Source: an uncultured Veillonellaceae bacterium
GTDB taxonomy: Bacteria; Bacillota; Negativicutes; Veillonellales; Megasphaeraceae
Reading direction: 5' to 3'
Assembly: GCA_900546795.1 (NCBI GenBank)
Contig: UREG01000001.1
Location: 1 to 64,000 of the forward strand
Length of the DNA: 64,000 nt
Shown here: positions 9,281 through 17,386 of the stretch, piece by piece
Layout of the letters: each line of letters starts with the position of its first letter
Position numbering within the stretch: position 1 is the first letter of the stretch
The notes under the pieces: model-generated
The model's database searches: none
Told to the model about the DNA's origin: nothing
What the model saw: only the letters and a program-made list of their open reading frames with translations
Program-made: the position numbers and the translations under genes

Positions 9281-11974
9281 ATGAGTGAATTATGTAAACT
9301 ATGGGTAAACGGCCGTGAAATAGAAGCCGATGGAGAACGCAAGCTCATCGACGTCCTGCGCAATGACCTGCGCCTGAAATCCGTCAAGGATGGCTGCAGT
9401 GAAGGGGCCTGCGGAACCTGTACGGTCGTCATCGACGGCAAGGCGACCAAGACATGTGTCCAAAAGGTCAGCCGCATGGCTGGTAAACACGTGTTGACCG
9501 TCGAAGGGCTGTCCAAGCGGGAAAAAGACGTCTTCGTCTACGCCTTTGGCGAAGCCGGCGCCGTCCAGTGCGGCTTCTGCATCCCCGGCATGGTCATGTG
9601 CGGCAAGGCCCTCATCGACGCCAACCCGGCGCCGTCGCGGCTGGAAATCGCCGCGGCCATCCGCAATAATATCTGCCGTTGTACGGGTTATAAGAAAATC
9701 ATCGACGCCATCGCTATGGCAGCAGATTTGCTGCGCACGGACCAGCCTCTTCCCGTCCGCGGCGGCTACCGCGGCGTCGGCGCTCCCTGCCAGCGCGTCA
9801 ACGTCAAGGCCAAAGTCCTGGGCGTCGGCAGATATACAGATGATTTGGACGCCGTCGACCTGCCCGGCATGTGTTACGGCAGTGCCATCCGCAGCGCTTA
9901 TCCGCGGGCTGTCGTCAAGGCCATCCATGCGGAAAAGGCCAAGGCCCTGCCCGGTGTCGTCTGCGTCCTGACGGCAGACGATATCCCCGGGTCCGTCAAA
10001 GTCGGCCATTTGAAGACCGATTGGGATACGCTCATCCCCGTCGGCTCGACGACGCACTTCCTGGGCGACGCCATCGCCCTGGTGGCTGCGGAAACGCCGG
10101 AAATCCTGGAACAGGCTAAGAAGCTCGTCGATATCGAATATGAAGAACTGCCGGCCCTGACCTGTGCAGCCGACGCCCTGAAAGAAGGGGCGCCGCTGGT
10201 ACACCCGTCGGCTGGTACGAACGTCCTGGCCCATGAACACCTGGTCCGCGGCGACGCTGATGCCGTCATTGCCGCCTCGAAGTATAAGGTGACGCACCAC
10301 TTTGAAACGCCATGGACGGAACACGCCTTCCTGGAACCGGAATGTGCCGTCGCCATGCCCTTTGATGACGGCGTCTTCGTTTATTCGTCGGACCAGGGCA
10401 TTTATGATACGCGCCGGGAAACGGCACTCATGCTGGGCCTGCCGGAAGAAAAAGTCATCGTCGAGAACTGCTTCGTCGGCGGCGGCTTCGGCGGCCGGGA
10501 AGACGTGACGGTCCAGCATTTGGCTGCCCTCGTCGCCTATGTATGTAAACGGATATGTAAAGTGAAGTTGACGCGCCAGGAAAGCATCCTCATCCATCCC
10601 AAGCGCCATCAGTTCAGCATGGACATGACGACGGCCTGCGATGAAACTGGGAAACTGACGGCTATGAAGCTCGTCGCCGTCACCGACAACGGGGCCTATG
10701 CCTCCCTGGGCGGACCCGTTCTCCAGCGCGCCTGTACCCATGCGGCAGGGCCTTATAACTACCAGACCATCGACATCGACGGGACAGCCGTTTACACTAA
10801 CAATCCACCAGCCGGAGCCTTCCGCGGATTTGGCGTCACTCAGACCATTTTTGCCACGGAATTAAACTTAAATAAACTGGCTGAACTGGTCGGCATCGAC
10901 CCGTGGGAAATCCGATATCGCAATGCCATCCGGCCCGGTGACATCCTGCCCAATGGCCAGATTGCCGACCCGTCGACAGGCTTGGCCGAAACGCTGGATG
11001 CCGTCAAAGAGGCGTACTATCACAGCGGGCCTTATGTCGGCATTGCCTGTGCCTTGAAGAATTCCGGCGTCGGCGTCGGCCTGCCCGACTATGGCCGCTG
11101 CCGTCTGGTCGTCAAAGACGACAGGGTACACATTTACTCGTCGGCATCCTGCATCGGCCAGGGCGTCGGCACGGTCCTGGTCCAGATGGTATCCCAGGCT
11201 GCAGGTCTTCCCATTGAAGATATCAAATGGCATATGCCCAATACGGCGACCTCACCCGATGCCGGTACGACGTCGGGTTCGCGGCAGACGACGTTGACCG
11301 GGGAAGCGGCCCGGCGAGCCGCCGTCCAGCTGCGGCGCGACCTCTTTGCCGCCAAGGGCCTGCCTTATGAAGAAACGAGCCATGCCAGCAACTACCTGGA
11401 AGGCGTAACGGTAGAAAAAGAATCGCCCGCTACGGCCGCCGTCCGCTTCAACCGTAGCGACTTAGATGTCCTCAACGGTCGGGAATACATCGGCGAATAC
11501 CTGGGCAAGACCGACAAGATGGGCGCTGACGTCCCTCATCCCGTATCACACGTCGCCTACGGCTATGCCACACACGTCTGCATCCTCAATGACGACGGTA
11601 CCATCCGCAAAATGGTCGCCGCCCACGACGTCGGCCGCGTCGTCAACCGCAAGAGCCTGGAAGGCCAGATCGAAGGCGGCACCGTCATGGGCTGCGGTTA
11701 TGCTCTGACGGAACAATATCCGTTGGACCACTGTAAACCGACGGCCAAATTCGGGACCCTGGGCCTGTTCCGGGCCGATAAAGCCCCTGACGTCGAAGCC
11801 ATTCCCATCGAAAAAGAAGGCGTCGACGTAGCCTACGGAGCCATCGGCGTCGGCGAAATCACCTCCATCCCGACGGCACCTGCCGTAGCCGGAGCCTACT
11901 ATAAATGGAACGGCCAGTTCCAGACAACATTGCCCTTAGAAGGGACGCCGTATAGCCGGAAGAAAAAGAAATAA
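9281..11974 (+). CDS. xdhD: Selenium-dependent xanthine dehydrogenase-like molybdenum hydroxylase (XdhD type)
   Basis: An 897-residue fusion. Residues about 1-155 are the plant-type plus helical [2Fe-2S] subunit (CSEGACGTC, then CGFCIPGM and NNICRCTGY). The rest is the molybdopterin subunit (GGGFGGRED, AGAFRGFG, QGVGTVLVQM). This is the XdhD architecture (E. coli 956 residues). No FAD subunit (YgfM type) is encoded in the window, so electrons must leave to another partner, plausibly YgfK next door. The yqeB gene downstream supports a labile-selenium molybdenum enzyme. The expected reaction is hydroxylation of a purine or related heterocycle, but the substrate is not determined. AGGAAGGTGG precedes the ATG. 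Confidence 0.92.
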   Translation: MSELCKLWVNGREIEADGERKLIDVLRNDLRLKSVKDGCSEGACGTCTVVIDGKATKTCVQKVSRMAGKHVLTVEGLSKREKDVFVYAFGEAGAVQCGFCIPGMVMCGKALIDANPAPSRLEIAAAIRNNICRCTGYKKIIDAIAMAADLLRTDQPLPVRGGYRGVGAPCQRVNVKAKVLGVGRYTDDLDAVDLPGMCYGSAIRSAYPRAVVKAIHAEKAKALPGVVCVLTADDIPGSVKVGHLKTDWDTLIPVGSTTHFLGDAIALVAAETPEILEQAKKLVDIEYEELPALTCAADALKEGAPLVHPSAGTNVLAHEHLVRGDADAVIAASKYKVTHHFETPWTEHAFLEPECAVAMPFDDGVFVYSSDQGIYDTRRETALMLGLPEEKVIVENCFVGGGFGGREDVTVQHLAALVAYVCKRICKVKLTRQESILIHPKRHQFSMDMTTACDETGKLTAMKLVAVTDNGAYASLGGPVLQRACTHAAGPYNYQTIDIDGTAVYTNNPPAGAFRGFGVTQTIFATELNLNKLAELVGIDPWEIRYRNAIRPGDILPNGQIADPSTGLAETLDAVKEAYYHSGPYVGIACALKNSGVGVGLPDYGRCRLVVKDDRVHIYSSASCIGQGVGTVLVQMVSQAAGLPIEDIKWHMPNTATSPDAGTTSGSRQTTLTGEAARRAAVQLRRDLFAAKGLPYEETSHASNYLEGVTVEKESPATAAVRFNRSDLDVLNGREYIGEYLGKTDKMGADVPHPVSHVAYGYATHVCILNDDGTIRKMVAAHDVGRVVNRKSLEGQIEGGTVMGCGYALTEQYPLDHCKPTAKFGTLGLFRADKAPDVEAIPIEKEGVDVAYGAIGVGEITSIPTAPAVAGAYYKWNGQFQTTLPLEGTPYSRKKKK

Positions 11975-11976
11975 AA

Positions 11977-12085
11977 GTTTGTAGTACAGAGTTTGTAGTT
12001 TGTAGAAGAGGGCCTTAAATTTAAAGCCGTCTGCTAGCCACTAACAACTAAAGAGTGCTTGACGTCTTGCGACAAGCACTCTTAT
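11977..12085 (-). repeat. Dispersed hairpin repeat, copy 2 (inverted relative to copy 1)
   Basis: Directly after the xdhD stop. Read on the minus strand, it has the same order as copy 1: a hairpin, a palindrome centred on TTTAAATTTAA, then TTCTACAAACTACAAACT (complement of 11990-12007). The 31-base terminal block 11977-12007 matches 2959-2989 at 29 positions. The two copies bracket 2865-12085 in opposite orientation. Confidence 0.8.
12050..12085. terminator. Terminator-like hairpin after xdhD
   Basis: An 11-bp perfect stem (AAGAGTGCTTG with its complement) around an 11-nt loop, followed by TATAAT. It probably ends the ssnA-xdhD transcript. The adjacent TATAAT at 12084-12089 may serve as a -10 element for yqeB. 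Confidence 0.65.
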
Positions 12086-12125
12086 AATAGGGATGTTTGA
12101 TGTTTCGATGTGGAAAGGTGGTCTT

Positions 12126-12974
12126 ATGGAAGATAAATTGGTCATTATCCGCGGGGCTGGGGACCTGGCGACGGGCGTGGCCCAGTCTTTGTATGAGGCT
12201 GGGTTCCGCCTGCTGCTGCTGGAAGTGGAGAAGCCGTCGGCTATCCGGCGTCAGGTGGCCCTCTGTGAAGCCGTCTACGATGGGACGGCTGCCGTCGAGA
12301 ATCTGACTTGCTGCCGCTGTCGGTCTTTGGCCGAGGTCCGGAAGTCCTGGGAAGGCGAGGCCATTCCCTTGCTGGTGGACCCGGAAGGGGCGTCGATTGC
12401 GGCGCTGAAGCCCTGGGCCGTCGTCGATGCCATCCTGGCTAAGAAGAACTTGGGGACGAACCGGCGTATGGCACGTCATACCGTGGCCCTGGGGCCGGGA
12501 TTTACGGCCGGGGTCGATGTCGATGCCGTCATTGAAACCAAGCGGGGCCACCAGCTGGGGCGTATCATTTGGCAGGGCACGGCTATCGCCAATACGGGGA
12601 TTCCCGGATTGATTGCCGGCTACGGCAAAGAGCGCGTCATCCACAGTCAGCAGGCCGGGTTCGTATACGGATTGGTCCACATCGGCGATAAAGTAAAAAA
12701 AGGACAGCCCATGGCTGTCCTGACAGAAGAGCCCATCCCTTTTGGAATGGCTGTGACGGAATGTATGGGGACGCCGATTCTGGCGTCGCTGACGGGATTC
12801 GTCCGGGGACTGATCCGTGACGGCTATCAGGTACCGCAAGGCTTCAAGATAGCCGACATCGACCCGCGGGATGATGAACGGGAGAATTGCTTTACGATTT
12901 CCGACAAGGCCCGCAGCCTCGGCGGCGCCGTCCTGACGGCCCTGCTCTGGATGGGGAAGGGGGAATTTTCGTGA
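12126..12974 (+). CDS. yqeB: YqeB family selenium-dependent molybdenum hydroxylase system protein
   Basis: A 282-residue protein of the EF2563/YqeB family, which accompanies selenium-dependent molybdenum hydroxylases and is thought to help mature them. The N-terminus IIRGAGDLATGVAQ is a Rossmann-like nucleotide fold related to XdhC. A second conserved stretch is ALGPGFTAGVDVDAVIET. ATG 12126 has AAAGGTGG just upstream; an in-frame ATG 33 nt earlier lacks a site. Its stop overlaps the start of the fdhD-like gene (GTGA), so the two are translationally coupled. The molecular role in selenium insertion is inferred from genomic association. Confidence 0.9.
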   Translation: MEDKLVIIRGAGDLATGVAQSLYEAGFRLLLLEVEKPSAIRRQVALCEAVYDGTAAVENLTCCRCRSLAEVRKSWEGEAIPLLVDPEGASIAALKPWAVVDAILAKKNLGTNRRMARHTVALGPGFTAGVDVDAVIETKRGHQLGRIIWQGTAIANTGIPGLIAGYGKERVIHSQQAGFVYGLVHIGDKVKKGQPMAVLTEEPIPFGMAVTECMGTPILASLTGFVRGLIRDGYQVPQGFKIADIDPRDDERENCFTISDKARSLGGAVLTALLWMGKGEFS

Positions 12975-13687
12975 AGATGAATCAGAATGACTTACATTTT
13001 TCGTCGTGCCGGGAGCTGCCCTATATCGACTATTACCAAGGCGCAGCAGCTAAGAAGCAGTCCATTGCCGTCGAAGTGATGACGCCGCTCTATCTCGATG
13101 GGCAGCGCATCAGTACGCTCATTTCTTCGCCGGAAGATATCGATGTCCTGGCTGTGGGTTACTGTCTGGCCGAAGAGAAAATACCGGCTGGCCGCAAGCT
13201 GGCTGGTGTCTGCCTGCACGATGGGGCGGCCTGGGTCACGACGGAAACCGGGACGGCACGGGCAGTAGAAAAGCCGCCTTTTGTGCCGATTACGGCAGAG
13301 AAGCTCTATTCCTATGGAGGTCTCTTGGACAGCTTATCGACGGCACATCACGCCTCGCACGGCGTCCACGAAGGGGCCTTGGTCCAAGGCGATGAAGTCC
13401 TCGTCTATACGGAAGATATCGGCCGCCACAATGTCCTCGACCGCCTGCGGGGCTTCGTCGAATTACAGCACATCGACGTCAGTCAGGCCGTCCTGGTCTT
13501 CAGCGGCCGCGTTCCCCAATCGGTCATCAAAAAGATCCATGGCCTGGGCGTTCGCTTCCTGGCATCGCGGGCCTTGCCGACGAGTCTGGGCGTGTCCCTG
13601 GCGGAGCAGTACCAGATTACCCTATCCTGCGGCTTGCGGCCTGATTCTTTCAAAATATTTGCTCATCCAGAACGGATTTTATTATAA
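12971..13687 (+). CDS. FdhD-like accessory protein lacking the CxxC cysteines
   Basis: A 238-residue protein related to FdhD/NarQ, the sulfurtransferase that passes sulfur from IscS to the molybdenum cofactor of formate dehydrogenase. The family motif is clear (TEDIGRHNVLDRL, then VFSGRVPQSVIKKI and a C-terminal FKIFAHPERI). The CGxCG motif that carries the catalytic cysteines is absent; the equivalent region reads STAHHASHGVHEG. The GTG start at 12971 overlaps the yqeB TGA by 4 nt and has a GGGAAGGGGGA site. Coupling to yqeB suggests a modified role in maturing the neighbouring hydroxylase. A cofactor-binding rather than sulfur-transfer function is plausible but unproven. Confidence 0.82.
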   Translation: MKMNQNDLHFSSCRELPYIDYYQGAAAKKQSIAVEVMTPLYLDGQRISTLISSPEDIDVLAVGYCLAEEKIPAGRKLAGVCLHDGAAWVTTETGTARAVEKPPFVPITAEKLYSYGGLLDSLSTAHHASHGVHEGALVQGDEVLVYTEDIGRHNVLDRLRGFVELQHIDVSQAVLVFSGRVPQSVIKKIHGLGVRFLASRALPTSLGVSLAEQYQITLSCGLRPDSFKIFAHPERILL

Positions 13688-13968
13688 TATAAAAAAAATA
13701 TAAAGTCCAAATAATTTTTTAGACGCTTGATGATTCCTGTATAAACTTTTTAAATATGTGTTATTTTTTTTGTTTAAATTTTTCGATTTCTATAATAACT
13801 TTATCTTTCAGTTATTTATCCTGAATTTTTTATTCCAAAATTTCATAGATATAACACCACGTTTTTTATCTCCTTTTAATGATATCCAAAATAAATACAA
13901 CCCGCCTGCAGAAAAACGTTTCGTTCTTCTGTCAGACGGGTTGTATCCCTTTTTACTATAGATATTTT
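13688..13968. other. AT-rich gene-free spacer
   Basis: No convincing gene is present. The spacer is strongly AT-rich and separates the GC-rich selenium cluster from the following leftward genes. It contains one large hairpin near its right end (13897-13944), listed separately. Confidence 0.6.
13897..13944. terminator. Hairpin terminator downstream of GNAT gene
   Basis: Arms ACAACCCGCCTG and CAGACGGGTTGT pair with one mismatch, with a second short stem around AACGTTTCGTT inside. T-rich runs occur on both sides, so it can end the leftward GNAT operon and the rightward fdhD-like transcript. Confidence 0.7.
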
Positions 13969-14478
13969 TTATATTCCAAACTCGGGGGCATAGCATACGG
14001 CTCCTGAAATAGGGGATGCTTCTTTTTGCAGCGGCCGGAGCAGGAAGTATTCCGACGGAAAACCTGCCGGAATGACCACGCCCAGCGGTTCGGCCGGTAC
14101 ATAGCCTTCTCTTCCATAATATGCCGGATCTCCCAGCACCAGGCTATAGGAATAGCCGAGTTTCTGCGCCATTTCATGGCCATGCCGCAGCAGCGCCGTG
14201 CCGATGCCCTGCCGCTGAAATTTCGGTTTTACCGCCAACGGCGCTAAGGCCAGCACCGTCTGCCCGCCAACTTCAGCCTTCGTAAACAGGATATAGCCGG
14301 CCAATTCGCCGTCTTGTTCCGCTATAAGTGAAAGTTCAGGGATAAACGCCGTGCCCTTCCAAAGCGCCGCCGCCAGCTCCGCTTCCGTTCCATCGCTGTG
14401 CGCCGCGCCGGCAAAGGCTTTTTGAATCAGCTCGCCGATCGCCGCCCGATCTTGTATTCGTTCTTTTCGTATCTTCAT
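13969..14478 (-). CDS. GNAT family N-acetyltransferase
   Basis: A 169-residue acetyltransferase of the YhbS-like GNAT type. The acetyl-CoA-binding motif is seen as LAPLAVKPKFQRQGIGTALL, followed by LGDPAYYGREGY, typical of this subgroup. The ATG at 14478 has GGAGAGC upstream; the open frame extends further 5' but without a site and into the preceding gene. It is the last gene of a leftward group with a membrane protein and a DUF554 protein (gaps of 23 and 12 nt). The substrate, a small amine or protein N-terminus, cannot be predicted. Confidence 0.88.
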   Translation of the reverse strand: MKIRKERIQDRAAIGELIQKAFAGAAHSDGTEAELAAALWKGTAFIPELSLIAEQDGELAGYILFTKAEVGGQTVLALAPLAVKPKFQRQGIGTALLRHGHEMAQKLGYSYSLVLGDPAYYGREGYVPAEPLGVVIPAGFPSEYFLLRPLQKEASPISGAVCYAPEFGI

Positions 14479-14501
14479 GCGCTCTCCTTTTCCCACCCCT
14501 T

Positions 14502-15014
14502 TTATAAAGTATGAATCCATAACAGCAGGGTTAAGAAAGAATTGATTACGCCGAGCACGCAGACCGCCCGCCGCCCTTCCCAGGTTTCCGGCTGTTCCCG
14601 CTGTAAATACAGATCGGCGGCAATCATCGTATAACCGCCGAGGAGACAGGTCGTGCCCAGCGCAAAAAAGAGCGGATACGGATACACCAGCATATCCCAG
14701 CCGTCCAGGAGCAGACCCAGCACAAACAGGCCCCGCCCCTGCACCAGATACCGCCGCAGGCCAATGTTTCGTTCTTCCAGCGGAAGAATCTTTTCTCCCT
14801 GCACCCAATTTTCAATAAATGCCGTCCCGACCCACGCAGCCAGACCGGATAAAAGCAGCACCAATATAGCCGCCAGCGCGGCGGTCAATTTATTGTCGTC
14901 TATGATAGGACCGACTGCCGCATGAATCAATTCAGACAACAGCAGAAGCCATAAGGCCACCTGCACCAAAACGGTGTACCGTTTAATATAACATTCGCGA
15001 ATAAAAAACTGCAT
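14502..15014 (-). CDS. Hypothetical four-helix membrane protein
   Basis: A 170-residue protein I do not assign to a family. Four hydrophobic segments are visible: about 15-34 (TVLVQVALWLLLLSELIHAA), 44-67, 95-126 and 150-168. A charged loop (QGEKILPLEERNIGLRRYL) lies between the second and third. GGGGAG lies 6 nt before the ATG. It sits between DUF554 and GNAT genes and is probably co-transcribed with them. No catalytic motif is apparent. Confidence 0.75.
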   Translation of the reverse strand: MQFFIRECYIKRYTVLVQVALWLLLLSELIHAAVGPIIDDNKLTAALAAILVLLLSGLAAWVGTAFIENWVQGEKILPLEERNIGLRRYLVQGRGLFVLGLLLDGWDMLVYPYPLFFALGTTCLLGGYTMIAADLYLQREQPETWEGRRAVCVLGVINSFLTLLLWIHTL

Positions 15015-15026
15015 ACTGCTCTCCCC

Positions 15027-15707
15027 TTACATCAACAGAGATTTTCCTAAAAACCACAGCACAGGAACCAGCAGCGACGGAAGCATGTTCATCGTTTTAA
15101 ACGCCGCCAGTTTTAAAATCGAAAGGCCGGAAGCCAGAAGCAAAAAACCGCCCAGCATAGACAGTTCCGTCATCAGCGCCGGCTCCAAAAATCCGCTGAG
15201 CCAGCCGGCAAGCAGGTACAGGAATCCCTGCCAGCAAAACAGCACCGCTCCGGCCGCCATAATCCCTATGCCGTAAGTCGCCGCAAATATAGCCGAAGAA
15301 ATCAGATCCAAGGTCGCGTTCGTATACAAAAACGTATTATCTCCCTGCACCGCGCTTTGGATAGGGCCTAAAATGGACAGCGTTCCAATGCAGAACAGCA
15401 GAATCGCCGTCGATAATCCTTCGCCCAATTTTGACGAGGCATATTTTTCCGTCACCGCCATAAACCGCCGGTCAATATCCCAAGCATAGCCCAGTAAACT
15501 GCCGCAGCACAAGCTCACGATAAACAATACCGGATATTCGCTGCCAGGCATGTTTTTGGCGATATTCGTAATTCCGATCCCCATCGCCGCCAACCCGATA
15601 CACTGAAATAAAATATGCTGCTGCCGTTCTCCGATCCTCTGTTTCAGCGCAGCGCCGGCCAGGCTCCCCACCGCAATGGCCGCCGTATTGGCAATTGTTC
15701 CCCACAT
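15027..15707 (-). CDS. DUF554 (YqgA/YdfK-like) membrane protein
   Basis: A 226-residue integral membrane protein matching the DUF554 pattern: N-terminal GTIANTAAIAVGSLAG, then QRIGERQQHILFQCIGL and the GLAAMGIGI helix, with about six hydrophobic helices in total. The family is widespread and has been suggested to be a transporter or channel, but no function is established. GGAGGGG precedes the ATG, and TATAAT on the minus strand (about 15737-15742) gives a likely -10. It is the first gene of the three-gene leftward operon. Confidence 0.88.
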   Translation of the reverse strand: MWGTIANTAAIAVGSLAGAALKQRIGERQQHILFQCIGLAAMGIGITNIAKNMPGSEYPVLFIVSLCCGSLLGYAWDIDRRFMAVTEKYASSKLGEGLSTAILLFCIGTLSILGPIQSAVQGDNTFLYTNATLDLISSAIFAATYGIGIMAAGAVLFCWQGFLYLLAGWLSGFLEPALMTELSMLGGFLLLASGLSILKLAAFKTMNMLPSLLVPVLWFLGKSLLM

Positions 15708-15868
15708 GAAATTCCCCTCCGTTCTTAATGATTTTATTATAGCACAGCTGTTTCCTTTTTATCATCTTCCCGTTTGTTTTTTGTATACATAGTGAATACA
15801 TTTGTGTTTTCTTTGTATTTTATGATAAAATTATTTTATACTATATTATTAACGAAAGAGGTGCTTTC

Positions 15869-17248
15869 ATGGGTGTCGTTATTTCTGCGCTCGTTACGTT
15901 CTGGGCCGGGTACTTGATTTACAAGAAGTATAAGCCGCAGCCGGTATTGATCCTCGGCGGCATGCTGCTCATGTTCATCGGTTCTGTCCTGGGGTACGGG
16001 CATATCCTCGCTCCAAAACAGGCTACTGGCTTTTTATTTTTTGATGCGTTTGAGTACATGAGGAGCGTGCTGAGTTCTACTGCCGGAAAACTGGGACTCA
16101 ACATTATGGCGGTAGGGGCCTTCGCCAAATATATGGATCATATCGGAGCGTCCCGTTCTCTGGTGCGGCTGACGATCAAGCCGCTGCTGGCGTTAAAGTC
16201 GCCGTATCTCGTTCTTTCCGGCACCTGGATCATGGGCATGCTGATCGGCTTATGCATCAACAGCGCGTCCGGCCTGGCCATGCTGCTGATGGTAACCATG
16301 TTTCCGATCCTCGTCGGCCTTGGCGTCAGCCGGCTAAGCGCTACGGCAGCCGTCGCTTCTACGCTTTGTTTTGACTGGAGCCCGAGCGATACGGGCACGA
16401 TATTGTCGGCAGAAACTGCCGGTCTCAATCCGGTCGATTACTGGACGGATTATCAGGTGCCGATCGTCCTCGTTTCGTTTGTCGTCGTTTCCGTTCTCCA
16501 TTATCTGACGCAAAAGTATATGGATAAACGCGACGGCCATGTCGTACAGCCGATGGACGTTTCCCATCATATGAATTCGACCGACGAAAAAGACAACGCA
16601 CCGATCTGGTATGCTATCCTTCCGGTCATTCCGCTGGCGTTGATTTTATCATTCAGCTCTTTGTGGATTACCTGGATCAAAATGAACATCGTCATGGCTA
16701 TGTTCATCGGCTTTTTCATCGCTATGTGCTGTGAATACATCCGCCGCCGCGACGGCAAGGAAGTGCTGGGCGGCATTCAGTATTTCTTTGACGGACTGGG
16801 CATGCAGATGGCCAATGTCATCACGCTTATCGTCGCCGGTCAGACTTTTGCACAAGGGCTGCTCACCATGGGAACGATCGACACGCTTATTTCCGGCAGC
16901 CAGGAACTGGGCTTCTCGCCGATGGCTATGATGCTCGTAATGGTCGGCATTATCGCCTTTTCCTCCATCGTCATGGGATCGGGCAACGCGCCGTTCTTTG
17001 CGTTCGCCGCGCTTACTCCGGCTGTTGCGGCGCAGACGGGCATTCATCCGGTACTCATGCTCCTGCCCATGCATTTTGCCGCTTCCATCGCGCGTACCTG
17101 CTCGCCGATCACGGCCGTTATCGTTGTCGCTTCCGGCATGGGCAACGTATCTTCTTTTGATTTAGTCAAACGGACGGCTATCCCCATGGCCGGCGCTATG
17201 CTGGTCAATATCGGCATGACGTTCTTCTACTACTACAGCGGCCACTGA
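15869..17248 (+). CDS. DcuC family anaerobic C4-dicarboxylate carrier
   Basis: A 459-residue transporter with about 12 hydrophobic segments, of the C4-dicarboxylate DcuC type. Typical stretches are MGMLIGLCINSASGLAMLL, FDWSPSDTGTIL and VMGSGNAPFFAFAALTPA near the second re-entrant region. Such carriers exchange fumarate, succinate or related acids in anaerobes. AGAGGTG precedes the ATG. It stands alone between divergent DUF554 and a TetR gene, with its own terminator. A second DcuC-type gene lies at 31901-33259. The substrate could equally be another dicarboxylate or amino acid. Confidence 0.9.
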   Translation: MGVVISALVTFWAGYLIYKKYKPQPVLILGGMLLMFIGSVLGYGHILAPKQATGFLFFDAFEYMRSVLSSTAGKLGLNIMAVGAFAKYMDHIGASRSLVRLTIKPLLALKSPYLVLSGTWIMGMLIGLCINSASGLAMLLMVTMFPILVGLGVSRLSATAAVASTLCFDWSPSDTGTILSAETAGLNPVDYWTDYQVPIVLVSFVVVSVLHYLTQKYMDKRDGHVVQPMDVSHHMNSTDEKDNAPIWYAILPVIPLALILSFSSLWITWIKMNIVMAMFIGFFIAMCCEYIRRRDGKEVLGGIQYFFDGLGMQMANVITLIVAGQTFAQGLLTMGTIDTLISGSQELGFSPMAMMLVMVGIIAFSSIVMGSGNAPFFAFAALTPAVAAQTGIHPVLMLLPMHFAASIARTCSPITAVIVVASGMGNVSSFDLVKRTAIPMAGAMLVNIGMTFFYYYSGH

Positions 17249-17261
17249 CCGCCGCTGCACG

Positions 17262-17303
17262 GCTGCTGTGTTAAGCCTTATGCTTAATGCGGCAGCTTTT
17301 TAT
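17262..17303 (+). terminator. Terminator after dcuC
   Basis: GCTGCTGTGTTAAGC pairs with GCTTAATGCGGCAGC with one or two mismatches and is followed by TTTTTATTTT. Confidence 0.75.
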
Positions 17304-17321
17304 TTTCCTTTCCGTTCTCCC

Positions 17322-17376
17322 TTGACTTTGCTTTCCATCTATGTCACAATTCCACCTACCGATAGGTAGAATTGTG
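17322..17376 (+). promoter_or_regulatory. Promoter and TetR-type operator upstream of tetR-MATE
   Basis: TTGACT (17322-17327), a 17-nt spacer and CACAAT (17345-17350) form the promoter. Positions 17345-17376 form a 32-bp palindrome, symmetric at 28 of 32 bases, with core CTACCGATAGGTAG and outer arms CACAATTC/AATTGTG. It overlaps the -10 box and ends about 10 nt before the tetR start, as expected for autorepression. Confidence 0.8.
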
Positions 17377-17386
17377 AGGGATAACG

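Noticed and set aside
9299..10741. Very long antisense frame (480 codons) across the hydroxylase gene
   Set aside because: It lies opposite a gene with complete catalytic motifs, has no ribosome-binding site and no recognisable domain. Long shadow frames are expected in GC-rich genes with GTC/GAC codons.
9281..11974. Possible selenocysteine codon in the molybdenum hydroxylase
   Set aside because: The frame is uninterrupted and the Fe-S and Mo motifs are complete. Selenium in this enzyme class is a labile ligand, not selenocysteine.
13808..13996. Minus-strand frame of 62 codons in the AT-rich spacer
   Set aside because: It runs through the hairpin terminator, overlaps the end of the GNAT gene and has no ribosome-binding site.
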